Below, in pieces: positions 24,501 through 36,464 of a stretch of DNA of 64,000 bases. Position 1 is the stretch's first letter; every line of letters starts with the position of its first letter. The stretch is from contig NC_079493.1 in NCBI RefSeq assembly GCF_030052815.1, positions 119,499,132 to 119,563,131 of the forward strand, read 5' to 3'. A model generated the notes under the pieces. The model was not told the origin of the DNA. It did no database searches and saw nothing but the letters and a program-made list of their open reading frames with translations. The stretch is from Hevea brasiliensis (Eukaryota; Streptophyta; Magnoliopsida; Malpighiales; Euphorbiaceae). Made by a program: the position numbers and the translations under genes.

Positions 24501-27500
24501 TGTATATGTGTTTAGATCCTCTCAGTGCAATGTCTGTCTCCTTCAAACTTTTGCTAAAGTGTACTTGTGGTCTCCGCTTCTTTAGACGTCTTATATATTG
24601 GAGGTATTCACCTTATATTTCAATGGGAAACAACAACGTTTTCATGATAAGATATTGGCACTATCAAAATTTTAGCAAGTTACGGTTTGTGCAATATATT
24701 CAATTAAATATTTAGTTGTATTTTACTTTAAGATTTTAAGCCTGTTGTCTACAATGACCCTTGGTTGACATCCAACTGCTGTCTGTTCCCTGTTTTCTTT
24801 TCAGTTTTGATTCACTTAGAATATATAAGTTGCTCTCTAAAAAGTCATAATACTGTCAGCAATTGTAATTTGTAATTTGGATCTTCAATTGATTATGTTT
24901 TGTTGCAAATATTCATGAAGAGTATAACTTTTCTTCTAAAAAAAAACTTGTTTGCCTTCTTTGCAATTATACTGGTTATGTTTATGTGTTTTTAATCTGT
25001 TTTTGAACTGTAATTATCACTCATAAAGCATTATCAGGTCAGTTGCACTCTGGATTTAAGTTCCTGTCTGATCATTCTGTCTCATTGGAATGTCAAATTG
25101 ACATCCTTGAACTCACAGTTTTGACAAGAAATCTGAATTTCGAAGGAAATAATTGACATGTCAAATTTAATCTTGATTTTCAGGTGTCTGAGGAATATAA
25201 GTTGGTCCCTGATACACTTTACCTCACAGTCTATCTCATAGATTCGTTCCTCTCTCAAAATTACATTGAAAGGCACAGGCTTCAACTACTTGGTATTACC
25301 TGCATGCTGATTGCATCGTAAGTTCTCATATCAATGGTATCATTTGCTGCATTATTGATAATTGATCACAGTTGCAAACAAAAGAAATATTTTACAGTAT
25401 TCTTGTTTTATGTTGATAATAATCACAACAGAAGAAATATGCATTGAATATTTTGAATTCTTTTCCAATGCTATATGCTTGGCTGCCTCAATCTCAGTAT
25501 TGCTGTGCTTCTCTTGATGTTGTTAGACAACAATTTGAAAGACAGCTGGCATCTTTGGTGTACATCACTAAATTTTTATATTAGCTTCTTCATCGATGGT
25601 TGCTTTTTTCTCAGTTCAAGGATAAGAAAGAACCTGTAATAAAATTCTAAATATCATAATTACTTATGGACTGCTTCTAAGTTTTACATGAATTTGAAGA
25701 AGCAAAGAGCAAGAAATGATTAGTATTGAACAGAGTACTGAGTATTTAGATCAAAAGAAAAATTCCAAAGTCTAGGTAGAATAAATTAGGTTTTGTTCTC
25801 ATATAGACTGATATGCACTTGCTCTAAATTATGTTTTGTTGTCAAATGGCTTTCTTTGTATACAGTAAATTAGGTTCTTGCTTTGTTTCATATGATTTTA
25901 AATTAATTTTCCTCTTCATGTCTCGAAGCAAATATGAAGAAATTTGTGCGCCACGGGTGGAAGAATTTTGCTTCATTACTGACAACACATACACAAAGGG
26001 TGAGGTACGTCATGGTTTCTTAGTTAACTAGAATGCATGCATACTGAAATAAAAGTTCTCCCCCTTTCAGTTTTACCTCTGTGGTCCCTTAAACAACTCG
26101 ATTACTCTTCAATGCTTTTTTTCATTGCATCACTCTTTTTCTCGATGTGAATTGTTATCTTTTCTATAATTAAGAAGTTATTATATGCTAATGTGGGGAT
26201 ATTGAACATAACTCTTGGGATCATGCAGATTACTTGATACATCATTTAGACAAAACATAAATAGGCAAAAAGCAAAAACAAATGGGATAGCTGTTCCAAC
26301 AATGTCTTGAACTTGGGATTCTTCATTCTTTTGACTGTGGTTTCTGAATTGCTGATTTCCATATTTGTTGGTAATTAGATTTCTATTTGTAATACTCAAT
26401 TATACCATGTATTCATTTATAAAACTCTATTTGTGATACTTGTCTATGCCATATATGCAATAGCTATGCATGGCAGGAACGATTCTTGTAACTTTATGGT
26501 TCCTGAATTGCTGATTTCAATCGGCTCTTGAAAGTAAATCTGTGCTACTAAGCCATATGAAGTATTCACTAGCCCTGCATACTGGGGTGTGTCTCAATGT
26601 CATTGCATAACCCATTAACATGCATTGCACGTGGATAGAAGATGAGAATATCTAATGATCTGAAGGTTCAAGGGGACCAGTCCCCTGTAGAATTAGGATA
26701 TTGCATCCCTGAGGATTGGGGCATCAATATTATTAATACTTATTTGAATTTTGACAATATAAATGAAAAAGAAAACATTTGGAGGATGAAAGACATTCTT
26801 CGCATATTAGTTGTCATATTCACTTGTGTTCCTCCCTGTTGCAAATTTCAATATTCGCGGTTGCATTCCTGATGAAAATAAACTGCAGGTGTTAAAGATG
26901 GAAAGTCTAGTGTTGAAATATTTTGGCTTTCAAATATTTGCTCCTACTGCAAAAACTTTTCTTAGGTATTGGCTTATCTAATGTTTCACAACTATATTAT
27001 TAAAGCTCCAGATGTCCTTCAAATATTTTATAATGCAATGTCTTGTTAAAACTTTTGGTTTTCAGGAGATTCCTACGTGCAGCACAGGCTTCTATCGAGG
27101 TAGTGCAGTTGGTTTACTTTGTCGTATCCAAGCTTTTTTCTAACAAGCATTTTTAATTTAGAAAAAAGATTTTATTTTCATAAATAATTTCAAATTTGCA
27201 GAGCCCTAGTTATGAACTGGAGTACTTGGCCGATTATCTAGCAGAACTGACATTGATTGACTACAATTTCTTGAATTTCCTTCCCTCAGTCATTGCTGCA
27301 TCAGCTGTATTTCTCGCTAGATGGACACTGGACCAGACAATCCATCCCTGGGTATGCATTGTCCTTCCCATTATCCGTCCCTCTAGATTGGTCCAGATTC
27401 ACTGCATTTGGAACCTGACTTTCTGTAATATATTTTTCAGGATCCAACTCTAGAACACTACACTTCCTACAAGGCATCAGATATTAAAACCACAGTTCTT

Positions 27501-27825
27501 GCATTACAAGACCTACAATTGAACACCAATGGGTGTCCTCTTAGTGCTATAAGAATGAAGTATAGGCAACAAAAGGTATAAACAATAATAGAATACTGCT
27601 GAAGTGATTGATTTTAATTGCAGTTCTAATAACTAAGCCTTCATGACTTGAGCATCATGTGTTCTTGATTTTTATTCTTAAATTAAAATATATGCAGATC
27701 AAAAGCAAACATATATAGTTTATTGTGTGATTTTTTTCCAGTTTCCTAATCAGGCTGTGTCCTTATTGCAGTTCAAAACTGTGGCAACTTTGTCTTCTCC
27801 AAAGCTTCTTGAAACATTATTCTGA
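21107..27825 (+). CDS. CYCA2: A2-type mitotic cyclin, 11 coding exons
   Basis: Exons: 21107-21403, 21815-22094, 23056-23192, 23488-23580, 25184-25317, 25929-26004, 26889-26965, 27066-27099, 27202-27351, 27441-27575, 27772-27825. All borders are GT-AG and phases join in frame, giving 488 residues. The N terminus has a canonical destruction box, R74-AVLQDVT-N82, and a possible second one (RAALDENN). The first cyclin fold includes QRDITQSMRGILVDWLVE (M259-W266 being the CDK-binding MRxILVDW patch) and the KYEEI helix. The second cyclin fold follows to the C terminus. The N-terminal ITRSRAAAL and the VCCENSYRSCFNA segment are typical of plant A2 cyclins. It should activate CDKs from S phase to mitosis and be destroyed by APC/C. 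The paralogue number is not assigned. The longest intron (23581-25183) shows no gene. Confidence 0.93.
21560..21590 (+). repeat. (ATT)n microsatellite in cyclin intron 1
   Basis: About ten ATT units in an uninterrupted run inside the intron 21404-21814; likely length-polymorphic. Confidence 0.85.
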
Positions 27826-28594
27826 AGACAAGTTCATTGGTTGTACGTTATTGAAAGTGGTTCCCTCTGGACCATCAATTCCGTCTTGATGTTGTACGTG
27901 ATATCTAATCAGAACCCTCTTTCCTCATTTATATAAAATTTCTGATCTTTATTCTTCCCCCCTCCTATCTCAAACTTTGTTTATAGTTTTTTGAGACTTC
28001 TGTTGGTTTTGTTACATCTGACCTGTGGTTGTAAAGCTATATCTGAGAATAGGTTTGTCATGCCACTAAGCTAGAATTCTAATGTAATCAATATTCTTAG
28101 CACGTCAGTCACCAGGAAATTTTTCGGTAGATTGTAAAGGTTCAGAAACAGAATGTAACCTGTTGAATGTAACTTTGGCAGCATTGGCCCAGCAGAATTA
28201 ATTGTGTTTTCATCTTTGCAACTCTTTATCAGGTTGTAGCTCACTTTTATCTTTTCATAATGGTTTCTTGTCTATTCTTGCACAATTAGAGTTTATTTTG
28301 TTATTTTGCTGATTGAATTTGTTACAGAAAATGCTAACATGATAGAATTAGAATCAAATCAACTAGCTGAAATTGTTCAATGAGTGAAATTAAGAAACCC
28401 ATCTGGATATCGGCAGGATATTCGTATTCTCATCATAGTATGTGGAAAAAATGACTGGAAACAACAATGATAAAATCACAAAATGAACTGTTATGATTAA
28501 AATAATAGGGTTGAGGATCTTGATGCTGCTTGTTTAAACCTGAGAAAGAAACCATCATAAACACCAGAAGATAAATGCAGTGTTTCAAAATCAT
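27826..28594 (+). other. Cyclin 3' UTR and downstream spacer
   Basis: Sequence after the TGA stop contains several plant-type near-upstream A/T signals (for example AATGTAATCAATA near 28080 and GAATGTAAC near 28150). The exact poly(A) site cannot be set. No further gene is seen before the MITE. Confidence 0.4.
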
Positions 28595-29081
28595 CTGGGA
28601 AAATTAATATTTAGTCTCTGCATTGTAAGGAAACTAACTATTTAATCATGTATTTTCAAAAATACACTATTTAGTTTTATATTTTACTTCTGTTAAATTA
28701 TTTAGTTCATTCGTCAAATTTTCTATTATTCATGCCGTTCAAAATATTATTTCGTCCTTCTATTTTAAGGAAACTAAGTAGTTGATATCTGTATTTTAAA
28801 AAATACTATTACTATTTAGTCATTCTATTTTAATGAAACTAATTAGTTTATCTATATAATTTGATTAAAATACTATTTAATCATTATATTTTCAAAATAT
28901 ATAGACTAATAATTATTTTTACTAAAATAAAGGGACTAATAGTAAGTTGATCAATAAAATTGACAAAGAAAGTAAACAGGTTAACGGAAGTAAAATATAG
29001 AGATCAAATAGTATATTTTTTAAAAATATAAAGTCCAAATAATTAGTTTTGTTAATTTACGAGGATTAAATAATAATTTAC
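28595..29081. mobile_element. MITE, Mutator-type, 487 bp
   Basis: Long imperfect terminal inverted repeats are visible: the start (GGGAAAATTAATATTTAGTC) matches the reverse complement of the end (GTAAATTATTATTTAATC). The similarity continues for roughly 100 bp on each side. The element is flanked by the 9-bp direct repeat CAAAATCAT (28586-28594 and 29082-29090), the duplication length expected for Mutator-type transposition. It has no coding sequence. It lies between the cyclin and GLYK. Confidence 0.75.
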
Positions 29082-29090
29082 CAAAATCAT

Positions 29091-29940
29091 TTTGGCTGCC
29101 TTCCAAAGTTAATTATCAATCATTCTCATATCAAACTACATGTTCTTCATCATTTTTTGCGTCAACCTGGTTAATTAAGCATCAAATGATCAAGCTAGTT
29201 TTATAAATATCATGAACACAATTCAATCTTACTTGATGATTACAAGAAGGAATGTAAAGGGTGGTTTGAAGTCCTTCCAGGATTCTGTTCAGTGTTCATT
29301 AGTGTTGCTTACGCACTATATGTTTTCCAATACGACGTGTCGTCTTAGTGTATGAAACAAGTAGTTTAGCAAAAGGAAACCAAGCACAGAACTGAACGTA
29401 GAACAGAAACACATAAAACATGTAACAAGAGATTTGTGCTTTATGATATGAACAATGCTTCAGTTTCCAGGATTATGTGTTTTTATTTCCAAAGGGGATT
29501 TTTCTGGGGTTTATGTGATGCTTGGAGAAGGAACGAATTAAAATCAGATTAGATCAATATGCTTCTAATTGGTTTTGGTTTTTAGCATGTTTTGGTTTGG
29601 TTTAAAGGTGATTTTGGTTTTGATTTTTGACAATTTCAGTAGCAGTTTGAATCATGTGACACTTTCTAAAACTATCACTTATTTTTTTAAAAAATAAATT
29701 TGATTTGAATTGAATAAAATTGGCGATTCGAACTGTTAATATCGATTTGGTTCTAATTCAAGACTTGGGAGGGAATTGAAACAGGACCTCTATAGCCGAT
29801 TCAATTTCAGTTCAAACCTTTAAACCATTAATCCAAACAGATTCGATTTGATTCAAAACGTGAACCGTCCCCTAACCAGAAAGAACTAGGTGTAGCCATG
29901 AGTTATTAAAAAAAAATAGAAAAAATAAAAACCACGACCT
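29091..29940. other. Intergenic spacer with GGTTTTGG-rich stretch
   Basis: No gene is seen. The part 29560-29880 is rich in GGTTTTGGTTT and ends with GAACCGTCCCCTAACC-like text. This resembles degenerate repetitive sequence found near plant DNA transposons, but it has no definable ends. Confidence 0.35.
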
Positions 29941-29945
29941 TAGTC

Positions 29946-29990
29946 TGACGTCGGAATGGCATTAGAAATTCAAGTGATAAGCCACGTGGC
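29946..29990 (+). promoter_or_regulatory. Light-responsive-type promoter module of GLYK (I-box + G-box)
   Basis: GATAAG (I-box, 29976-29981) runs directly into the perfect palindromic G-box GCCACGTGGC (29981-29990). An ACGT-core motif, TGACGTCG, sits at 29946-29953. Adjacent I- and G-boxes are a known light-responsive arrangement in photosynthesis gene promoters such as rbcS. The module lies about 140-185 bp upstream of the GLYK ATG. Confidence 0.65.
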
Positions 29991-30129
29991 AATTTTTAAT
30001 GTTCAAATGCTTAAAAAATAAATGTAGTGTTTTATCTGTTGCGGAATTGCAGCTTAGCAAAGACAAGGGAAGGAAAAACAGAGAGAGAGATAGAGAGAGA
30101 AAGAAAGAGGAGGTGAAGGGGGGGTGAGA

Positions 30130-33100
30130 ATGGCGGCTCTCAGTATCTTATCACAATTGCCACCCAAATACTTATCTCATAATTCTTATTATTTTAATGA
30201 TCATATTTTTAATAATAATAATAATAATAATAATCACAGTTTTAAATTAAAGTCTTTGCCTTATTCTCATCGTTTCCGTGTTCTTCCTTGTTTCTCTACA
30301 CAACCCAAATCCAAATTCATTTCAAATTACCCATCTTCTAAGCTCTCTGAAATGCCTACCCATTCCTCAAAACCAGGTAAATTTCTTACTTTTTATTCAA
30401 TTTCGCTTACTTTTTTCACTTAATTTTGTATATTTCATTTATAGTTACGAATTTTTGTATCTCATAGTATCCTTCATAGCTTGTTTTCTTTTTTTAAATT
30501 TAGTTTTAAGCTGATAAAATTGAAAGGGGTATCATATGGTCTCTGAAATTGTGCAAAAATTAAACTGAACAGCAATATTGATGTGTTGTTTAAAATTTGC
30601 GAGATTATAAATTTGTTAGTTTTAAAACGATTTGGGAATCTCAGTTGCATTGATTATATGTAATGAGAAGATTTCTTTTATGCACAAGAAGTTATTGATT
30701 TTGGTTCATAGCCCAATATGTGGTTGATGAGATAGAATGTAGCATCAATGCAAAAGATCAAGGTTGCAAAAATAAAGTAAGCTACTTGGAGACCAGAGGG
30801 AGCCATGGCCACCGCCCCAATGCTCCAAGGGCTCCCTATAGAGATGGCTCTCATTTTTTTTTTTTTTTTTAATTTATGAATATTTTAAATTATTTATTTA
30901 AAATTTTAAATAAACTTATATATATGACATTAAAATATTTTCATTGTTCATCAAAGAATTTTTTTTTTATCATTGATTTTATGTTATTTTTTATTTTAAT
31001 TTAAATCTATAAATTTTCGGATAATAATTAACTAGTAAAATTTTACTTTATTTATTAAATATATGGTAATTGTTAAATGAATAATATATAAAATTATTTT
31101 AAAATTTTATAGGACATTTTTTCAATTATTTTTATGTATTTTAAGTCCGCCACATTGTGATGGTAAAAGGAAATAGAAGCTGAATTTTGGAAATGCCATA
31201 TTGGATTGTGTTGGTGTATCTATTAGCATATGTATCTTTGTGGTGAGACTGTGGTGCTACAATGGGAGAATAGCATTTGCCAACTATTTACAATGTGGAA
31301 TTAATCAGCTTCTTGTGAAAATGGATTCAGATTCAGATTCTTTTTTTTTTCTTTCTTTTTTTGCTAATATTTTGACAGGGTACATCCTGGACAAATTATA
31401 TTGCTGTAATGTTCTTTCTAATGCGTGAGCAGGCAGTGAACATTTATGGTTCCAAGACAATTCCAAGAACCAAAACTCAACTTGCAAAACAAGGATGCAG
31501 GACCGGTTACATTCAGTGTTTCCCTCAACACCTGCACAAGTTTCTTCTGTGCAAGATCTCTACGAATTTATTTGCTCAGGTCCTCTCATAAGCAAGTTGG
31601 GCTTGACCTCTGAAAAGATTGCTGACTCCATTGACAAGTGGTTAGCATATGGTTTTCACTTGTGCCGACTGTTTCAGCTCAATGAATTGTACCTTACAGA
31701 GCCTCAAAAAGCAAGGTTTTATCACTATTATATACCAGTGTTTTTATGGTGTGAAGATAAGATTTCCAAGCATATGTCCCAGTTTAAAGATGGAGAAGAT
31801 ATACCTCCTTTAGTGGTAAATATGTACTTTTTCTTTAGTGACTCTCTATTCTTACACAAGTCCCCGTTTTAGTTCTCTATGTTGAATTATGCCACTATGC
31901 ACAAATGCTATTTCATCCTGTACTTTTAACCTTATGATGCTGATATCTGGCTTACTTTAGATTGGTTTTAGTGCACCCCAAGGTTGTGGAAAGACCACTC
32001 TTGTCTTTGCTCTTGATTATCTTTTCAAAAAAACTGGCAGGTGAATGCTATGAATTAATACTGTGTCCATGAGTAATTTTTCAATTGTTGGTTGTGAACC
32101 GTTAAAAAGTGTTATACATGTCTTCTCCTCTCAGGAAGTCTGCAACATTATCAATAGATGATTTTTATTTGACAGCAGAGGGCCAGGTAATACTTCTTTA
32201 GCTATTGTCATTTGCTTCTTCTTCTTCTTCTTCTTCTTCTTCCCTTTTTTTTTTTTTTTTTTTAAATTTTGTATTTGCTGATACAAATTTGCATCAATTG
32301 CAGGCTAAACTGAGAGAAGCAAATCCAGCAAATGCGCTTTTAGAGGTGGCAATCAGCACATGCTTTAATATTTGATAAACAAAAGACGTTAACAAGATAT
32401 TTATAATGCAGCAGAAAACTAAGGGGAAAAAAGAATAAATTTTTTTTTTCATTTACTTTACAATTTTCTTGTGTTCCAGTTCCGCGGAAATGCTGGGAGC
32501 CATGATCTTTCATTCTCCATTGAAACCCTGACAGCTCTGAAAAAATTGACAAAAGAAGGTAAGAATTTTTTCAATTATCTTCCATTCTTTTTGTGCTTGT
32601 CTTATTTTGACTTTATTTTCATCTCAAGTTTTCAGGTTTGAAGATGAAGTTACCTCGTTATGATAAAGTAAGCACATATTTACTCTTCTTTTTTCTCATT
32701 TCTCAATAATTTGGATCATAGCTTCAAATGAAAGTTGCTCTTCTTTGCAGTCTGCATACAGTGGGAGAGGTGACAGAGCTGATCCATCAGTGTGGTCAGA
32801 GGTTGAAGGTCCATTAACAGTAAGAAAATCTTGCATTTGTAGCTGGCAAAACTAGGCACATTCAGTTTAGGTCAGCATGAGTTTTTGCTGTTCTAAACAA
32901 AGGCGATAGCATATACAGCATCCTGGTTCTGTTAGATGTTTATTAGCATCACCATAATGTTAGAACTTGGAAGTACTTATGCAGTCCAAAATAATAGTAT
33001 CATGTAGGTTTAGATATGAAAAATTGGATCTGTAAGCTGGATCCAATATCAATGTGATTATATCTGGCTTTACTTTTATATCACACAGAATATTTAGTAA

Positions 33101-33827
33101 ATATTCATTTCCCCTGTATTAATAAATTTATATGTGCCTTTTTATGATCTTTAGGTGGTTCTGTTTGAAGGCTGGATGCTTGGTTTTAGACCCCTTCCAA
33201 CAGAAGTCGTCCAAGCTGTGGATCCACAGGTTGGAACTCTCAAAAATTTTCTTATCCGAAGTTTCTCCTTCAGATTCATTTTTCTTATGGGATTACTATA
33301 TCAAATTTGGCTCAAGTTTATGTTTATTTTGCAGCTGGAGACTGTGAATAAGAATCTTGAAGCCTATTATGATGCATGGGACAAGTTTATAAATGCATGG
33401 ATAGTCATCAAGATTCAGGATCCCAGTTGTGTCTACCAGTGGCGTTTACAGGTTGATATCATATATACTTTAGAGTAACAATCAAATCCTATCCAAAGCT
33501 TAGTCTGTGACCAAAGTTGTGGGTTTTGTAGGCAGAGATTGCCATGAGGGAGGCAGGCAAACCTGGGATGACTGACGAGGAGGTGTGCTTATCTATGAGC
33601 ATTTTATTTATCAACATGATGCATTATACACGGTTAACACAATTTTGTTTCTGAATTGAAGCATTTTCGGCTTTCTGTTGCAGGTTAAAGATTTTGTTTC
33701 TCGTTACCTGCCAGCATACAAGGCTTACCTTCCCACCCTTTATGCCGAGGGACCAAGCGGTTCAGATCCAGAGAATGTCCTCCTAATTGAAATTGACGAA
33801 GGTAGGAATCCCATTCTAGGTAATTAG
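30130..33827 (+). CDS. GLYK: D-glycerate 3-kinase, chloroplastic
   Basis: Exons: 30130-30376, 31433-31815, 31961-32040, 32135-32186, 32304-32345, 32480-32558, 32636-32667, 32751-32819, 33155-33229, 33335-33451, 33532-33582, 33684-33827. All are GT-AG and join in frame to 456 residues, the length I recall for Arabidopsis GLYK. The enzyme phosphorylates D-glycerate with ATP to 3-phosphoglycerate, the last step of photorespiration, in the chloroplast stroma. The N terminus (to about residue 80) is Ser/Pro/basic-rich, like a transit peptide, and holds an eight-Asn run coded by a microsatellite. Walker A is APQGCGKTT (215-223), followed by SIDDFYLT and a conserved ENVLLIEIDEGRNP near the C terminus. 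An in-frame ATG at 30352 (Met75) could start a cytosolic form. Confidence 0.95.
30205..30238 (+). repeat. (AAT)n coding microsatellite in GLYK transit peptide
   Basis: A run of AAT/ATA trinucleotides encodes eight consecutive Asn residues (preceded by Phe) in the presumed transit peptide. Length changes of whole units would keep the frame. Confidence 0.85.
30755..31165. repeat. Degenerate transposon-like insert in GLYK intron 1
   Basis: A GC-richer start (GGGAGCCATGGCCACCGCC, about 30797-30815, with GGGCTCCCTATAG following) leads into a poly-T run and very AT-rich sequence. The contrast with flanking intron suggests an old insertion. No terminal repeats or target duplication could be fixed. 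Confidence 0.3.
32215..32241 (+). repeat. (CTT)n microsatellite in GLYK intron 4
   Basis: About eight CTT units, followed shortly by a long T run, ahead of the exon at 32304. It may lengthen the pyrimidine tract of that intron. Confidence 0.8.
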
Positions 33828-34265
33828 GTGAGTACAAGTTCAGATTATAGATAACCTTGAATGCCCAATTTTGATTTCTTGGAATTGTGTAATTTATGTT
33901 GGATTTTGTTATAAGAATCACATGGGAACAGTCAATTGTAAATTATGTTTCAAATAAGTGGAAAATTTTCGATAAGCTTTGTGTTTTGTTAGCAATTTCT
34001 AATAACAATGGATGACTTCCGTGAATAATTTCACTGGCACAGCTGCAAATGAATAATTCCTCTCTTTCTGGAGGAACTGTTTTAAATAGGACTTGAAGAC
34101 TCGAGGCTTCTTGTCCATGTTTTAGACCTATTACAAAGAAAACTATTTGGGTTCAGTCGAAAATGTATTGTATCCCAAGAAGGAACCTGAAAGTCTAGGT
34201 TGCTCTCTCGCAATTGAACAGTAATGAATTAGGTGCAAAATTGCTTCTTGTCGTAATTTAAACAG
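33828..34265 (+). other. GLYK 3' UTR and downstream spacer
   Basis: Unique-looking sequence follows the TAG stop up to a T-rich run at about 34270. No other gene is seen. The poly(A) site cannot be placed from sequence alone. Confidence 0.4.
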
Positions 34266-34269
34266 CTTT

Positions 34270-34640
34270 TTTGTTTTTTTTTTTTTTAATTTATTGAAGA
34301 TGGTAGATTTTCATTAATAGAAGGCCTTAATTGGTCCGGTACAAAGGGTTTAAAAATAAAGGCGAAAAGCCCAATGCAGAGAGGCAACGACTTGCGGAAA
34401 ACAGGAGCCCTGATATCTAACCCAACCGAACAATTCAAACCCAAAACCCACAACAGAAATCTGTGGGGAGGGGAGTGCCCGGATGAGGTGGAGGACAGCC
34501 GTGGACTGTAACAGACAAAGTGAGATAAACTCTTAGCAACAATGAAGGAGGAAGATGAGAGAAATTTTCACTCTACTAACTAGAGGGAGAGAGAGAGTTA
34601 TTAATCTCCTTCAACAAGGAGAGAGAGAGAAATGAGTTGT
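34270..34640 (-). mobile_element. Possible L1-type LINE 3' remnant
   Basis: A long T run on the plus strand (an A tail on the minus strand) is followed by TTTATTGAAGATGG...TTTTCATTAATAG-type text and GC-richer sequence, as at the 3' ends of plant L1 elements. There is no coding remnant. The call rests on resemblance only. Confidence 0.3.
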
Positions 34641-34807
34641 AATTTAAGGAGCACATATACACAAGTTGCAGTGTACTTTTCATAACACATTTACTTTATG
34701 CTATTGTTTTCTCTAATACATTCTTTCTGGAAACAACAAATTTAAGTCCATGCATTGTTTTGGTCATTAAATACTTAGAAGTATAAAAAAGAGATGATTA
34801 AGTACGC

Positions 34808-34916
34808 GAAGTGATGTATGCAACTTTGTCTCTCATTTGCCGAGAGACTATTTTTGTGACTCGAATTCGCGACCTCCATGTCACAAATGAAATAACTCTA
34901 CCATTACACTATATTT
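34808..34916 (-). mobile_element. tRNA-derived SINE (Au-like) fragment
   Basis: The minus strand shows an A-box-like TAGTGTAATGGTAGAGTT (34911-34894). After tRNA-like spacing comes a B-box-like GGTCGCGAATTCGAGTC (34874-34858), then GAGAGACAAAGTTGCATACA, resembling the GGCAAAGCTGCGTACA-type tail of Au SINEs. It is short and degenerate, with no clear target duplication. Confidence 0.5.
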
Positions 34917-35174
34917 ACCCTCTCAAAGTATTTAAAAATCCAAATGTGCTAATATTGTTAGGGAATAAACCACTGGCCTGTGAAGGATTAGTTATATTGG
35001 CTATGAAAAGGTTTTTATCAACAGGAAAAAGTTCTGGACAGACTAACTACTAAAATTGGTCAAATTTCTGTATTACTCATCCAATTAACTAACAAGAGGC
35101 AGTTTGCCTCAACTTTAGTAGGAAGATGCTAGATTTGCTTCCTACTCTATTATCATATTTTGTTTACATTCTTT

Positions 35175-35990
35175 TTATTCAGAAATAAAGGACTTCATTG
35201 ATAGAAAACACAATACAAGATACAGCCCATTCATTACATACAACAGTCCTAACTATATTTTCAGCTATCAACCCTTGGAAAATTAAAGCACAACACCCAT
35301 ACAACTAAGAAATCCATACAAACGGGTATAGATTCGACAGAAGATGAAGACCTGGCACAACTAGAAGTAGGACAATCCATAGCCGCAACACCAGATATCA
35401 TCAACCTTCAACACTGGGAGCAACTCACACAAAAAGCGCCTCTAGAAGCTTTACCTCCGTCAAAGAAAAGAAGCAAAGCTCCCCGGACAAATTGTCTCCC
35501 TCAAAACAGGCAAGCCAAACAAATGACTGCAACAAATTAAAGGAAAAGCTAGGACTCATGTATATACTGGTGGAAACCAGGATAGGAATGGCAGAGCTCA
35601 GACCTCTCAATCTACTCTAGCCCACAGGAAGACTGGTGCCCATAGATGAACCACCATTGCTACTTCCACCATCGCTACTTTGAGTTGCCATCCATGCTGG
35701 GAAACCCTTTGGAACAAACATGAAACCACTTGGAAACAATCAAAAGAACAACATACCCATCTAAGGAGGGCAACTAAACTTTATATCCAGAGATTGTAGA
35801 AGCACTGCAACAAAACACAAACTAAAGAAAAACTATAAAACACAGATCAAAGAAAGAGCTAGAGAGGAAGGTAAATGGCCAAAAGGCTGGACCTCTCCTG
35901 AACTGAAAACTGAGAACTGGCTTGGTAGTGTTAGAGAGAGGGGAGAGGTCTTTTTACTAAGAAAGAACTTCACAATAATAAAAGAGGTAT
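35175..35990 (-). mobile_element. Probable LINE 3'-end remnant
   Basis: The text TTTTTATTCAGAAATAAAGGACTTCATTGATAG followed by about 800 bp of noncoding sequence resembles the 3' noncoding ends of plant L1 LINEs in minus orientation. No reading frame is conserved, so this is a weak call. Confidence 0.3.
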
Positions 35991-36442
35991 AACTTATGAC
36001 TTGACAATTGTTAGCTTATGAGAGGGATTCTTGAAATCACAATTCACAAATGATAATAATTAAACATGGAAACTGTTAGAGTTCAAGTTCAATTGGAATT
36101 AGGAAGTATAATTAATTTAGGAAGTATAATTAGTTTAGAAAGTTTAGTAGAATTTAAATTATGAAGTTTAATAATTAGAGTCTTAAAATGACTAGGTTTT
36201 AGTGGCATGTATATATGAATAGTTGATTGGCCATTATATGGAATGTATTGTAGAGAGCCCACAAAGTGAGAGAGGTGTGTTAAATTTCGTGAGTTTTGTT
36301 TGAGTAATTTTGAGGGTGAGAAAAATAATTAGTGGTTGTAATTATTTTTCCTTAATAGTAAATTTGCTAGTGAAGTAGGCTTACGCCGAACCACATTAAA
36401 TTTTGTATTTTTTATTTTGTGGGTGTGATTTTTCACAACAAG

Positions 36443-36456
36443 TGGTATCAGAGCCT
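36443..36456 (+). promoter_or_regulatory. tRNA-Met primer binding site of the copia derivative
   Basis: TGGTATCAGAGCCT starts two bases after the end of the 5' LTR. It is the standard copia primer site complementary to initiator tRNA-Met. Confidence 0.9.
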
Positions 36457-36464
36457 AGTTCGAG

